64,000 bases of DNA from JAJRTE01 sp964418585 (GTDB taxonomy: Bacteria; Myxococcota_A; UBA796; JAJRTE01), in contig CAYQMG010000017.1 of the NCBI GenBank assembly GCA_964418585.1, positions 1 to 64,000 on the forward strand, read 5' to 3'. Below are positions 17,665-26,082 of the stretch, in pieces; position 1 is the stretch's first letter; each line of letters starts with the position of its first letter. The notes below the pieces were generated by a model. It saw only the letters and a list, made by a program, of their open reading frames with translations. It had not been told where the DNA came from and ran no database searches. The position numbers were made by a program, and so were the translations under genes.

Positions 17665-19446
17665 ATGCCGCATCTCGTCTACACGGACCGCCACGGGAAG
17701 ACGCATACCTACGCCTTGAGACGGAAGAAGATCGTGACCATCGGCCGGGCGCCGGAAAACGACTTCGTAATCGACGAGGAAGGGGTGGCCCCTAGCCACG
17801 CGCACCTGCTCTGCGACAACAACGGATACACCATCTCCACGATGGAGGCTCGAGCATCACTGCTCATCAACGGGAAGGCGAAGCGAAGTGCGCCGTTGCG
17901 ACCCGACGACCAGGTCGCCCTCGGTCCGGTGGTCCTTACCTTCCGCATGGACGACGCACCTCCCCCGCAACCCACCCACCCCCCTCCAACGGCGCTGTTT
18001 CAACGGTTGCTCGAGTTCAGTGCCGCCATCATGAAGGACATCTCCTCCGAGGACCTGTTCCGCACGGTGCTGGATCACCTCATTGCCATCACCGGTTCGG
18101 ACAAGGGGTTCCTCCTCCGCTGTACCGCCGACGGCCTCGATGTCCCCGCTGCCCGCAACATCGACCGGGACGACCTGGCCGACTCGCTCGACCAGGTCAG
18201 CGATTCCATCATCAAGCGTGTGCTCGAGACCGGGGAACCCTTGATCGTGTCCGATGCGTCGAACGACCGGCGGTTCAGGAACGCCCAGAGCGTGGTGGAC
18301 CTGAAACTGAGTTCGGTGATGTGCGTGCCTCTCAAGTTCCGGGACAAGTTGCTGGGGGTTCTCTATCTCGGGAACGACCGGGTGGCGAACCTGTTTCGGC
18401 CGGAGGACCTCGATACGCTGATGATCTATGCAGGCCAGACCGCCTTGCTCCTGCACAGCGCCCAACTGCTCAACGAACTCATCGTGGACAATCAGTCGCT
18501 GAGGGAGGAGCTTCGAAACGCCTCCCTGGGACGAATCATCGGCAACTCGCCGGAGATCCGTGCGATCTCTCGAAAGATAGACAAGATCGCAAACACGGAC
18601 ATCTCGGTCCTTGTCCAGGGCGAAACCGGCACCGGCAAGGAACTGATCGCTCGAGAAATACACGCCCGGAGCGATCGGCGAGACAAGCCGTTCGTGTCAA
18701 TCAACTGCGGGGCGATTCCGGAGCACCTCCTGGAAAGCGAGTTGTTCGGACATGTGCGCGGGGCCTTTACCGGAGCGATTTCAAACCGGATTGGGAAATT
18801 CGAGGCTGCGGACGGGGGCACCATCTTCCTGGACGAGATCGGCGAGATGCCCATGCCGTTGCAGGTAAAGCTGCTGCGCGTCCTGCAGGAGCGCTGTATC
18901 GAGAAAGTGGGGGAAGGGCAGCCGATTCCCATCGACTTTCGAGTCATCTCGGCCACGAACAGCGACCTCGAGCAGGCGGTCAAGGACCGGACATTCCGCG
19001 AGGATCTCTACTATCGGCTCGATGGAATCCGTATCGACGTGCCTCCCCTGCGCGAGCGCGGAAACGACATCGTGCTTCTGGCGAAATACTTGCTCGACAA
19101 GTACGCCGGCCAGTATCGCCGGACCCGCATCAAGGGCTTCTCCAAAGACGCACTGACGGCCATGCTGCGCTACTACTGGCCCGGGAACGTCCGTGAGATG
19201 GAGAACAAAATCAAGAAGGCGGTGATCATGGCCGAAGGCACCCTGCTCACAGCCGAGGACCTGGAGATCCGCCTCGAGCCCTCGCAACGCCGTATCCAGC
19301 GCCTGGCCGACGCGCAGGCGGAGTTCACGTTGAACTACATCAAGGAAGTTCTCGAGATCAACAATTGGAACAAGACCAAAACGGCTCGAGACCTTGGCGT
19401 GGACCCTCGCACCATCTTCCGGTACCTGGAACGGATCAATGGCTGA
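17665..19446 (+). CDS. FHA-GAF-AAA+ sigma54-dependent transcription activator
   Basis: The 593-residue regulator has, in order, an FHA domain (about residues 15-95, with GRAPENDFVI and SHAHLL), a GAF domain (about 115-270), a sigma54 activation AAA+ domain (about 285-510, with Walker A GETGTGKE, the sigma54-contacting GAFTGA loop and FLDEIGEMP), and a Fis-type helix-turn-helix ending RTIFRYLERI. FHA domains bind phosphothreonine, so a Ser/Thr kinase such as the one at 12485 is a natural input. This is a common arrangement in Myxococcota. The ATG at 17665 sits behind GAGG; an in-frame GTG two codons earlier is less well spaced. The end overlaps coaE by 8 bp. Confidence 0.93.
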   Translation: MPHLVYTDRHGKTHTYALRRKKIVTIGRAPENDFVIDEEGVAPSHAHLLCDNNGYTISTMEARASLLINGKAKRSAPLRPDDQVALGPVVLTFRMDDAPPPQPTHPPPTALFQRLLEFSAAIMKDISSEDLFRTVLDHLIAITGSDKGFLLRCTADGLDVPAARNIDRDDLADSLDQVSDSIIKRVLETGEPLIVSDASNDRRFRNAQSVVDLKLSSVMCVPLKFRDKLLGVLYLGNDRVANLFRPEDLDTLMIYAGQTALLLHSAQLLNELIVDNQSLREELRNASLGRIIGNSPEIRAISRKIDKIANTDISVLVQGETGTGKELIAREIHARSDRRDKPFVSINCGAIPEHLLESELFGHVRGAFTGAISNRIGKFEAADGGTIFLDEIGEMPMPLQVKLLRVLQERCIEKVGEGQPIPIDFRVISATNSDLEQAVKDRTFREDLYYRLDGIRIDVPPLRERGNDIVLLAKYLLDKYAGQYRRTRIKGFSKDALTAMLRYYWPGNVREMENKIKKAVIMAEGTLLTAEDLEIRLEPSQRRIQRLADAQAEFTLNYIKEVLEINNWNKTKTARDLGVDPRTIFRYLERING

Positions 19447-20071
19447 GCGACCGAACAGACCCGGTCCTCTGATCGGTTTGACTGGAGGCATTGCGACCGG
19501 AAAAAGCACGGTCAGCCGGATGCTCCGGACCGCCGGCGTGCCGGTGGTGGATGCAGACGAGGTGGCGCGTTCCGTGGTGCGCCCGGGCCTCCCTGCCCAC
19601 CGGGAGATCGTGGCGTGCTTTGGCCAGGGGGTGCTCCAGCCGGACGGAACGATCGACCGCGAGCGACTCGGGCGGCTGGTATTCTCGGATCGAGCCGCAC
19701 TGGCCCGCCTGAATGCCATCACCCACCCGGCGATCGAGGCGGAGATTGCGGCGCAGGTCGCCAGGCTGCAAGGGCCGAATCGGCCTGTGGTCGTGGACAT
19801 CCCCTTGCTGTTCGAGGTAGGGGATCCGGAAACATACGACGAGGTCGTTCTGGTCTATGTGGACCGGGAAACCCAGATTCAACGCCTCATGGCCAGGGAC
19901 GGCCTCACCCGCACCGACGCTGTCCAACGACTCCAGGCCCAGCTTCCCATCGAGACGAAGGTGGCACGCGCCGACCGTATCATCGACAACCGTGGCACGC
20001 TGGACCAGACTCGAGCCCAGGTAAGCGCGCTCCTGGCCGACTGGGGCCTGCCGGTGAAATCGGCTACCTGA
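19439..20071 (+). CDS. coaE: Dephospho-CoA kinase
   Basis: This 210-residue P-loop enzyme carries out the last step of coenzyme A synthesis, phosphorylating the 3' hydroxyl of dephospho-CoA. It has GLTGGIATGKSTVSRML at the N-terminus, DADEVAR, the lid Arg region and VVDIPLLFE. All match CoaE over full length. The ATG at 19439 overlaps the stop of the sigma54 activator (ATGGCTGA), so the two are translationally coupled. The pairing of a housekeeping enzyme with a regulator is probably positional rather than functional. Confidence 0.95.
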   Translation: MAERPNRPGPLIGLTGGIATGKSTVSRMLRTAGVPVVDADEVARSVVRPGLPAHREIVACFGQGVLQPDGTIDRERLGRLVFSDRAALARLNAITHPAIEAEIAAQVARLQGPNRPVVVDIPLLFEVGDPETYDEVVLVYVDRETQIQRLMARDGLTRTDAVQRLQAQLPIETKVARADRIIDNRGTLDQTRAQVSALLADWGLPVKSAT

Positions 20072-20181
20072 TTCGTCGCACCCGCCTGCTCCACGAGCCA
20101 TCTTGCGGGCATCCGGCTGGATCACCCTCTTGCAGGCGCGACCGCGCAACGGCCGTTCCCTGGGGAGGGGCGGAACAATGC

Positions 20182-20697
20182 TCAGTACTGGACCAGGGAC
20201 AGCACCGGGGCGTCCTGAAACCGTGGGCGTCCATTGAGGAACGAGAGTTCCACCACGAACAGGTAGGCAGCCACCACCCCACCAAGTCTACGAATGAGCT
20301 TGCCAGTGGCTTCGGCAGTGCCTCCGGTCGCGAGCAAGTCGTCCACCACGAGCACGCGCTGGCCGGGGTCCACTGCGTCCTCGTGTATTTCCACGGTGTT
20401 CGTTCCATACTCGAGGGCATAGGACTCCTGGATGGTCCGGTACGGGAGCTTTCCGGGCTTTCGGACTGGAATGAACCCACGGCCCAGGCGATAGGCCATG
20501 GCTGCGCCGAACAGGAAACCTCGTGATTCGATTCCACAGATGAGATCGAATTCATGCGTTGCCACGGCGTCGACCAGGCCGTCCACGGCCGCGGCAAAGG
20601 CCTGGGGTGAGCGCAGGACCGGGGTGATGTCCTTGAACACAATACCTTTCTTGGGAAAATCGGGGATGTCGCGGATGTGTTCTTTCAAGATGTCCAC
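20182..20697 (-). CDS. apt: Adenine phosphoribosyltransferase
   Basis: The 171-residue protein matches type I PRTases over full length. PDFPKKGIVFKDITPVL forms the hood, GIESRGFLFG the pyrophosphate loop, RKPGKLP the flexible loop and VLVVDDLLATGGTA the PRPP-binding loop. It salvages adenine to AMP. The GTG at 20697 has GGAGG five bases upstream, and a GTG at 20709 overlaps that site. It is the last gene of the minus-strand surE-pcm-apt group and converges with coaE. Confidence 0.96.
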   Translation of the reverse strand: MDILKEHIRDIPDFPKKGIVFKDITPVLRSPQAFAAAVDGLVDAVATHEFDLICGIESRGFLFGAAMAYRLGRGFIPVRKPGKLPYRTIQESYALEYGTNTVEIHEDAVDPGQRVLVVDDLLATGGTAEATGKLIRRLGGVVAAYLFVVELSFLNGRPRFQDAPVLSLVQY

Positions 20698-20724
20698 GTC
20701 TGCCTCCACGCTGGAACGCCGTTG

Positions 20725-21387
20725 TCAGCCGTTTCGGGTACGACCCCACCCGAAGCGACCAATCAAGGGGACGAAACGGACTCCTCCCAGGGAGGAACGT
20801 TTGACCCCGCTTTGTTCCCTGGTGACCACCACCAGGTCCTGAACTCCTTCGCCTCCCACCGGCATCACCAATCGCCCTCCGGGTGCGAGCTGATCGACGA
20901 GCACGGACGGGACCTCCGGGCCGAACGCGGTCACGATGATACCGTCGAAGGGAGCATATTCGCGCCATCCCAGGGTCCCGTCTCCCTGTCGGACCACCAC
21001 GTTGTGGCACCCGAGTTTCTCCAGGACTTCTCGAGCCCTCCGGGCCAGGGACGCGATACGTTCCACGGTATAGACCCGGGCTGCGAGCCTGGAGAGAATG
21101 GCTGCTTGATAGCCCGAACCGGTACCGATCTCCAGCACACGCTCCGTGCCGGTAAGCTTCAACGCCTCGGTCATCAGGGCGACAATGTAGGGCTGCGAAA
21201 TGGTCTGACCTTCACCAATGGGCAACGGGGAATCCTGGTAGGCCTGAAACGCCATCCCCTCGCTCACGAAAAGCTCCCGCGGAATGGTCGCCATCACCTC
21301 GAGCACGCGCTCGTCCTTGATTCCCCGGGCACGCAACTGCTGGCTCACCATGCGCTGCCGGGCTCTTGCAGAGTCGTAGATCGCCAT
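20725..21387 (-). CDS. pcm: Protein-L-isoaspartate O-methyltransferase
   Basis: The 220-residue PCMT repairs isoaspartyl residues with S-adenosylmethionine. Motif I is VLEIGTGSGYQAA, with EGQTISQPYIVALM before it and GGRLVMPVG near the C-terminus. The ATG at 21387 shares a base with the surE stop (TGATG), and GAGGGGG lies just upstream, so translation is coupled. surE-pcm is a conserved stress-survival pair in proteobacteria. Confidence 0.96.
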   Translation of the reverse strand: MAIYDSARARQRMVSQQLRARGIKDERVLEVMATIPRELFVSEGMAFQAYQDSPLPIGEGQTISQPYIVALMTEALKLTGTERVLEIGTGSGYQAAILSRLAARVYTVERIASLARRAREVLEKLGCHNVVVRQGDGTLGWREYAPFDGIIVTAFGPEVPSVLVDQLAPGGRLVMPVGGEGVQDLVVVTREQSGVKRSSLGGVRFVPLIGRFGWGRTRNG

Positions 21388-22157
21388 CACCGCCCCCTCT
21401 TCAAGGTCATGTGAGAGACCCAATCCAGGTTATCCAGAGCCTCGTGGGCCGTCCAGTCCGTTCTCAGCGGGGTTACGGAGACGTATCCTTCCTGTACTGC
21501 ATTGCAATCGGATCCCTCCAGATCCTCACAACCCAGGTCTCCGCCCCCAATCCAGTAGTAGGGCCTGCCTCGAGGATCCTTCCGCTCCTCGACCCCGTAG
21601 CCATAGGTACGCAACCCCAGGCAGGTGGTCCGGACTCCCCGAATCCTGTCCGAGTCACAATTCGGCACATTCACGTTGAAAAACCGGTGCCTCCCCCTCC
21701 CATCCGCCAACAGGGTGCGGGCGAATTCCACCGCGAATTCCGCTGCGAACTCGAACCGAAACGGTGCACTGCCGCATACCGAGACAGCGACCGAGGGAAT
21801 CCCCATCAAGGCGCCCTCCAGCGCGGCTGCGACGGTGCCGGAGTAGGTGACATCGACGCCGAGGTTGGCGCCGTGATTGATACCGGAGACAACCAGGTCC
21901 ACTCGCCGTGCCAGGATTCGGTTCGCCCCAAGATAGACCGCGTCCGCCGGCGTGCCGTCCACGGCGAACCAACGGGCCTCCTGACTGTGAACCCTCAAAG
22001 GGCGGGTGAGCGTGAGGGCATGACTGCGCGCACTCTGCTCGCGGTCCGGCGCACAGACCCACACATCGAATTCTTGCTCGAGCCGCCGGGCCAACACCTG
22101 GAGCCCTTCGGCGGAAATGCCGTCATCGTTGCTGACCAGAACGCGGGGCCGCGCCAT
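21387..22157 (-). CDS. surE: 5'/3'-nucleotidase SurE
   Basis: The 256-residue protein has SNDDGISAEGLQVLA (metal-binding Asp pair) at the N-terminus, PDREQSARSHALT, SGINHGANLGVDVTYSGTV and the C-terminal dimerisation part. SurE dephosphorylates nucleoside monophosphates and helps stationary-phase survival. The ATG at 22157 has AGGAGG at the right distance, and a GTG two codons upstream overlaps it. It follows tRNA-Pro and a terminator, so it probably has its own promoter. Confidence 0.96.
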   Translation of the reverse strand: MARPRVLVSNDDGISAEGLQVLARRLEQEFDVWVCAPDREQSARSHALTLTRPLRVHSQEARWFAVDGTPADAVYLGANRILARRVDLVVSGINHGANLGVDVTYSGTVAAALEGALMGIPSVAVSVCGSAPFRFEFAAEFAVEFARTLLADGRGRHRFFNVNVPNCDSDRIRGVRTTCLGLRTYGYGVEERKDPRGRPYYWIGGGDLGCEDLEGSDCNAVQEGYVSVTPLRTDWTAHEALDNLDWVSHMTLKRGR

Positions 22158-22250
22158 CCTCACCTCCTGGCTCCTCCTGGCTCTCGAGCGCCCTGCTGCA
22201 AATCCCTGGGTCCACCGGATGGCGAGACGTCACAAGACCATGCACATACA

Positions 22251-22284
22251 AGAAGGCCCGCCCCATGAACATGAAGCGGGCCTC
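22251..22284 (-). terminator. Hairpin terminator after tRNA-Pro
   Basis: On the minus strand AGGCCCGC pairs with GCGGGCCT (8 bp) across a 14-base loop, followed by a short T-rich run. It probably ends the infC-to-tRNA-Pro transcript. Confidence 0.65.
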
Positions 22285-22295
22285 CCTTCGTCCTA

Positions 22296-22369
22296 TCGGG
22301 GCGAGAGGATTTGAACCTCCGACCACCTGAACCCCATTCAGGTGCGCTACCAGCCTGCGCTACGCCCCG
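22296..22369 (-). tRNA. tRNA-Pro (anticodon GGG)
   Basis: A complete cloverleaf can be drawn, with the acceptor CGGGGCG/CGCCCCG, discriminator A, D-stem GCGC, anticodon stem CCTGA/TCAGG with loop ATGGGGT, and T-arm GGAGG-TTCAAAT-CCTCT. The anticodon is GGG (Pro). CCA is not encoded. It lies downstream of merR and is probably co-transcribed. Confidence 0.95.
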
Positions 22370-22390
22370 TCACATTTTGCTCGACCATCC

Positions 22391-22786
22391 CTAGGGCTCG
22401 ATACGTCGCGCTTCATCGATCAATCGACGCAACGCCTCGACTTCCCCTCGCACGGCCTCTCGCCACGCATCATCCGCACCCGCACTATCAGGCTCTGCAG
22501 AGTGCGCCTCCGCGTCCCGCCCGGGCGCTTCCCCCGCCTGCACCGCCCGGCCCTTCCGCGACACGATCTTCCGCGCCCCGGCGATCGTATACCCCTCGGC
22601 ATGCACGAGCCGCTTGATCAAGGCGAGACGTTCAACCTCGTCCCGCCGGTACAGCCGCTGCCCGGACCGGGATCGCCTGGGACTGAGATGAAACTCACGC
22701 TCCCAGTACCGAATCACATAGGGCTCGACCTCGAGAAGCCTGGCCACCTCACCGATCTTGAAAAAGATCTTGTCCGGGATCTCCAT
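22391..22786 (-). CDS. MerR-family transcriptional regulator
   Basis: The 131-residue protein has an N-terminal MerR winged helix-turn-helix (FKIGEVARLLEVEPYVIRYW, then FHLSPRRSRSGQRLYRRDEV) and a helical C-terminus of about 60 residues without conserved Cys ligands, so metal sensing is unlikely. A MerR gene at this place, after the infC-rplT operon and before tRNA-Pro, is common in delta lineages. Its targets are unknown. Confidence 0.88.
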   Translation of the reverse strand: MEIPDKIFFKIGEVARLLEVEPYVIRYWEREFHLSPRRSRSGQRLYRRDEVERLALIKRLVHAEGYTIAGARKIVSRKGRAVQAGEAPGRDAEAHSAEPDSAGADDAWREAVRGEVEALRRLIDEARRIEP

Positions 22787-22807
22787 GCCTCTTCAAGGCT
22801 CCGCCTG

Positions 22808-23449
22808 CTAGGTGCCGGTCTCACCGTGGCAGACTGAAGAGATATCATCCCAGAGCGTAAATGTCAACAAGTCTTGTCTACACGCGTAAGGATACCCTTC
22901 ACACGTGCTCATGACCACACACTCGCCGGTCAACGGGTCCCGATCGTCATCGGTACAGGCAGGTTGCAACTTGAGATAGAAGCTTCCCGCCACGATGGAA
23001 TCGGCCACCATGGGGCGACACCAGTCGACCTCACCGTCACTCCCCAGGTCGATCTGAAGTTCCACCTGCGTGATGTCATCGATGAATTCGGATTCGACCT
23101 GAACCACCACGAGCAGGTAGTCGGACGCAGGGTCTGCCGTGGGTTCGCCGTAGTCGATGGGGACGATCCGTGGCTGCGCGTCGGCGACCGCCACCACCCG
23201 TTCCCCGGTCTGGTTGTGAATATCGACCGGGTCCTCATCGCCCAACGACACGTCGGGATCGAGCACCTGGACCACGTAGACCGGAATGGCGGCTTCCGGA
23301 TCATCGACCAGCGGCGCCACCTCCGAGGTCTCGTCTTCCTCACACGCCCCCCCACCGGCGACCAGCATTGCCAGAAGGCCCACCCTGATCGCGGTTCGGG
23401 CTGTACCCCCCCACGGACTCGAGCATTGCCAGCCGACCGGACCGTTCAT
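22808..23449 (-). CDS. Lipoprotein of unknown function inside the infC-rplT operon
   Basis: The 213-residue protein has a long n-region, a hydrophobic core and a lipobox (AGGGAC at about residue 36), followed by an acidic all-beta domain with several Cys residues (CRP, ACTDDD, ECVVMSTC, YACRQD) that could form disulphides in the periplasm. The long n-region may mean that an internal start near residue 20 is used. It occupies the place where pheS-pheT-ihfA lie in many delta genomes. It probably shares the operon transcript. The function is not recognised. Confidence 0.65.
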   Translation of the reverse strand: MNGPVGWQCSSPWGGTARTAIRVGLLAMLVAGGGACEEDETSEVAPLVDDPEAAIPVYVVQVLDPDVSLGDEDPVDIHNQTGERVVAVADAQPRIVPIDYGEPTADPASDYLLVVVQVESEFIDDITQVELQIDLGSDGEVDWCRPMVADSIVAGSFYLKLQPACTDDDRDPLTGECVVMSTCEGYPYACRQDLLTFTLWDDISSVCHGETGT

Positions 23450-23527
23450 GGGCCACTCCTCACGCCTCGGCCTTCACGCGCCGGGACCACGCGCGCCGCG
23501 TCCTCGAGCCTGTCGGTGCGTCGAGGG

Positions 23528-23887
23528 TCAGGCGTCGACGACTTCTGCCTTGACGATACCGACCAGTTCGGCAAAATCCGCCGGATTTGAGACCGCGAGA
23601 TGAGACAGGATCTTGCGGTCCAACTGGATGTTTGCCTTTTTCAAGCCATACATGAAACGGGAATAGGACATCCCGTGCTCACGGACGGCCGCGTTCAGCC
23701 GAACGATCCACAGGCGCCGGAAGTCCCGCTTGCGCGTGCGGCGGTGCTTGTAAGCATAGGCCAGCGCATGGTGTACCGACTCCACGGCAGTCCGCCACAC
23801 GTTCTTCTTGCGGCCCCGGAATCCCTTGGCCAGCTTGAATATCTTCCGTTTGCGCGTTCGCCGGATGAGCGCTCGCTTGATCCTCAT
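23528..23887 (-). CDS. rplT: 50S ribosomal protein L20
   Basis: This 119-residue basic protein matches L20 over its full length (RKRKIFKLAKGFRGRKKN, RRLWIVRLNAAVREHGMSY). L20 starts assembly of the large subunit and represses its own operon in many bacteria. GGAGG lies nine bases before the ATG. It is in the standard infC-rpmI-rplT order. Confidence 0.98.
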   Translation of the reverse strand: MRIKRALIRRTRKRKIFKLAKGFRGRKKNVWRTAVESVHHALAYAYKHRRTRKRDFRRLWIVRLNAAVREHGMSYSRFMYGLKKANIQLDRKILSHLAVSNPADFAELVGIVKAEVVDA

Positions 23888-23963
23888 CTCCGATCACCTC
23901 CGGCCCTGGAAACCGGGCGTTCCGACCGGTCCAGCGCCTGCGTTCACCAGGGGGTCCCTGGAG

Positions 23964-24161
23964 TCATCCGTTTGGCAGCAGACGGCGCACGGCTCGCTCG
24001 TCCACCTTGCTCACCATGACCATGCCGCGAAGGTTGCGAATCCTTTTGGGACTCTTCTTGGTCAGAATGTGGCGCTTGTTGCTCTGGCTCCGCTTGATCC
24101 GTCCGGACGATGTGAACCGGAAGCGCTTCGCCGCGGCACGCTTGGTCTTGATCTTCGGCAT
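23964..24161 (-). CDS. rpmI: 50S ribosomal protein L35
   Basis: This 65-residue L35 is MPKIKTKRAAAKRFR at the start and has KRHILTKKSPKRIRNLRG in the middle. The longer open frame would add 13 unrelated residues, so the start is at 24161. A near-palindrome, GGCCG-ACGTG-CGGCC, lies about 20 bases upstream of the ATG in the 168-bp gap after infC. Confidence 0.97.
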   Translation of the reverse strand: MPKIKTKRAAAKRFRFTSSGRIKRSQSNKRHILTKKSPKRIRNLRGMVMVSKVDERAVRRLLPNG

Positions 24162-24329
24162 CTCGACAGCTCCTTTTGCAGGCCGACGTGCGGCCCGCAC
24201 ACAGCGGCATTCAACCCGGGCCTACCGCCTCCGGGCACAGGCGGGTCCTGCGTGCTTCTCGCTGCCCGGCAATGCCTGACAGACCGAGAGCACGAGTCCG
24301 ATGGAGGCCACAGGAAAACTACACGTTCG

Positions 24330-24848
24330 TCAGGTGACCGGGGCCAGGAGCATGGTGGCGGTACGGCCTTCCATTCTCGGGGCCTGCTCGATCGTGGCGA
24401 CACCTCGTAACGATTCGGCGAACGTCTTGAGACGGTCGAACCCGATCTCCCGGTGCGCCATCTCCCGCCCGCGGAACATGACCGTCGCCTTGACCTTGTA
24501 CCCGTCCTCGAGGAAGCGCCTGGCGTTGTTGACCTTGACCTCGAAGTCATGCTTGTCCGTCTTGGGCCGGAACTTTACTTCCTTTACCGACACGACGGAC
24601 TGCTTCTTCTTGGCGAGCTGGGCCTTCTTCTTCTGTTCGTACTTGAACTTCCCGTAGTCGATGATCTTGCACACCGGCGGTCTCGCCTGGGGTGCCACCT
24701 CGACCAGGTCCAGCCCTCGCTCCTGGGCGAGCGCCAAGGCGTCCTCTAGACGAAAGATCCCCAGTTGCGCCCCTTCCGGCCCGATGACACGGACCTCACG
24801 GGCGCGTATCCTGGCGTTTACCCTGACTTCCCTTTTCGACAGGTGTAT
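24330..24848 (-). CDS. infC: Translation initiation factor IF-3, probable AUA start
   Basis: The 172-residue protein matches IF3: an N-domain (VNARIRAREVRVIGPEGAQ), a Lys-rich linker and a C-domain (VNNARRFLEDGYKVKATVMF). IF3 checks the start codon and prevents subunit joining. A strong GGAGG (24861-24857) is followed after eight bases by ATA at 24848, at the point where IF3 homologues begin. The only usual start is TTG at 24863, which would place the Shine-Dalgarno inside the gene. Rare start codons (AUU, AUC) on infC are known to allow self-repression by IF3. A terminator-like hairpin lies directly upstream. Confidence 0.9.
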   Translation of the reverse strand: MHLSKREVRVNARIRAREVRVIGPEGAQLGIFRLEDALALAQERGLDLVEVAPQARPPVCKIIDYGKFKYEQKKKAQLAKKKQSVVSVKEVKFRPKTDKHDFEVKVNNARRFLEDGYKVKATVMFRGREMAHREIGFDRLKTFAESLRGVATIEQAPRMEGRTATMLLAPVT

Positions 24849-24869
24849 GGGGCGATCCTCCAACGAGCC

Positions 24870-24906
24870 AAAAAACAGGCGGAACTCCTCCGAACAGAGT
24901 TCCGCC
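24870..24906 (-). terminator. Terminator or attenuator hairpin between tRNA-Val and infC
   Basis: On the minus strand a perfect 10-bp stem, GGCGGAACTC/GAGTTCCGCC, with a 9-base loop is followed by TGTTTTTTGG. It is a classic intrinsic terminator nine bases upstream of the infC Shine-Dalgarno. It may end a tRNA-Val transcript or set how much read-through reaches infC. Confidence 0.8.
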
Positions 24907-24915
24907 CATCGAACC

Positions 24916-24990
<75 letters not shown>

Positions 24991-25033
24991 CCAATGCCCC
25001 CGGGACGGAGCAACGGTTCGAAAAACCGGTCCA

Positions 25034-25063
25034 TATTTAACTGGGGCACCTCGGGTGTGTCAA
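25034..25063 (-). promoter_or_regulatory. Promoter of the tRNA-Val-infC operon
   Basis: TTGACA (25063-25058), an 18-bp spacer and TAAATA (25039-25034; TTAAAT is an alternative with 17 bp) lie about 45 bases before the tRNA. Confidence 0.65.
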
Positions 25064-25251
25064 GCAATTTCTCCGGGTTTCCGTCGGAATCGAACGCCAG
25101 GGAAATCCGATCCGGTCGCCGCTGGTCATCGTCCGGTCGAGACGACGCCCGGGATTCCCTCAAGAGGTATGACGCTTGCCTTTTCCTCCGCGCACCGCTA
25201 TCTTCTTCCCGGCATTCCATTCCTTCCCCGTTGATCACGAGGAGGCTATCC

Positions 25252-26034
25252 ATGACCAGCACCGATTCCCACCTTTCCGTCACTGTGCTCGGCTCAGGCA
25301 CCTGTACGCCGTCCACCAAACGCGGACACCCCGCCAACCTCGTCCACTTCGGCTCATACCGCTACCTGGTGGACAGCGGGTCGGGGACGATTCGACGACT
25401 GGTCGAAAACGGCGTCCGCCCGGTCGACCTGGACGCCCTGTTCTACTCCCACATCCATGTGGACCACGTGGGCGACCTGTTCCCCATCCTGTTCACGCTC
25501 CGGAACGCCTACGGCCAGACACGCAAACGACCGCTTCAGGTTCACGGACCGCCGGGATTCTGTCGATTTTTCGACCACCTCGCCGCAGTGTTCCCGGATT
25601 GTGCGGACAACAAACACTTCACCACCCACGTGGTGGAAATGGACTCGAGCCCCCTCACACTGCCTGGTGGCCTCCGGGTCCAGGCCTTCCCCATGGCTCA
25701 CCTCGAGCCGTCGGTCGGCTACCGCTTCACCGCGCCCTCTGGACAGTCTGTTGCCATCACCGGTGACACAGACGTGTGTCCCGGGCTCGAACAACTGGTG
25801 GCCGGGGTGGACCTGGTCGTCGCTGAATGCTCCACGCCCGACGACTTGAAAGTGGCTGGACACCTTTCGCCGACGCCGCTGGGCGAGGTGTGTGAGGCTG
25901 CGGGCGTGCGGGCGGTGGTGCTGACCCACCTGTATCCCCCCTGCGATGAAGTGGATGTCCAGGAAGCGGTTCGGCGGGTGTTCCACGGAGAAGTCCACGT
26001 GGCCGAGGACGGAGCGTCCTACGCTGTGGACTGA
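25252..26034 (+). CDS. MBL-fold metallo-hydrolase (RNase Z/arylsulfatase-like)
   Basis: The 260-residue protein has the metallo-beta-lactamase motif HIHVDHVGDL (H-x-H-x-D-H), a later His in MAHLEPS, ITGDTDVCPG as the bridging Asp region and LTHLYPP near the end. The opening VTVLGSGTCTPSTKRGHPAN is typical of RNase Z-like enzymes and their relatives. The substrate is uncertain, since the tRNase Z exosite was not identified. The ATG at 25252 has GAGGAGG upstream; the longer frame is noise over the tRNA region. Confidence 0.88.
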   Translation: MTSTDSHLSVTVLGSGTCTPSTKRGHPANLVHFGSYRYLVDSGSGTIRRLVENGVRPVDLDALFYSHIHVDHVGDLFPILFTLRNAYGQTRKRPLQVHGPPGFCRFFDHLAAVFPDCADNKHFTTHVVEMDSSPLTLPGGLRVQAFPMAHLEPSVGYRFTAPSGQSVAITGDTDVCPGLEQLVAGVDLVVAECSTPDDLKVAGHLSPTPLGEVCEAAGVRAVVLTHLYPPCDEVDVQEAVRRVFHGEVHVAEDGASYAVD

Positions 26035-26082
26035 GCACCGAGGGACTCGCCAGGGGAAGGGTCACCGGGCCAGCCCTGGAAT

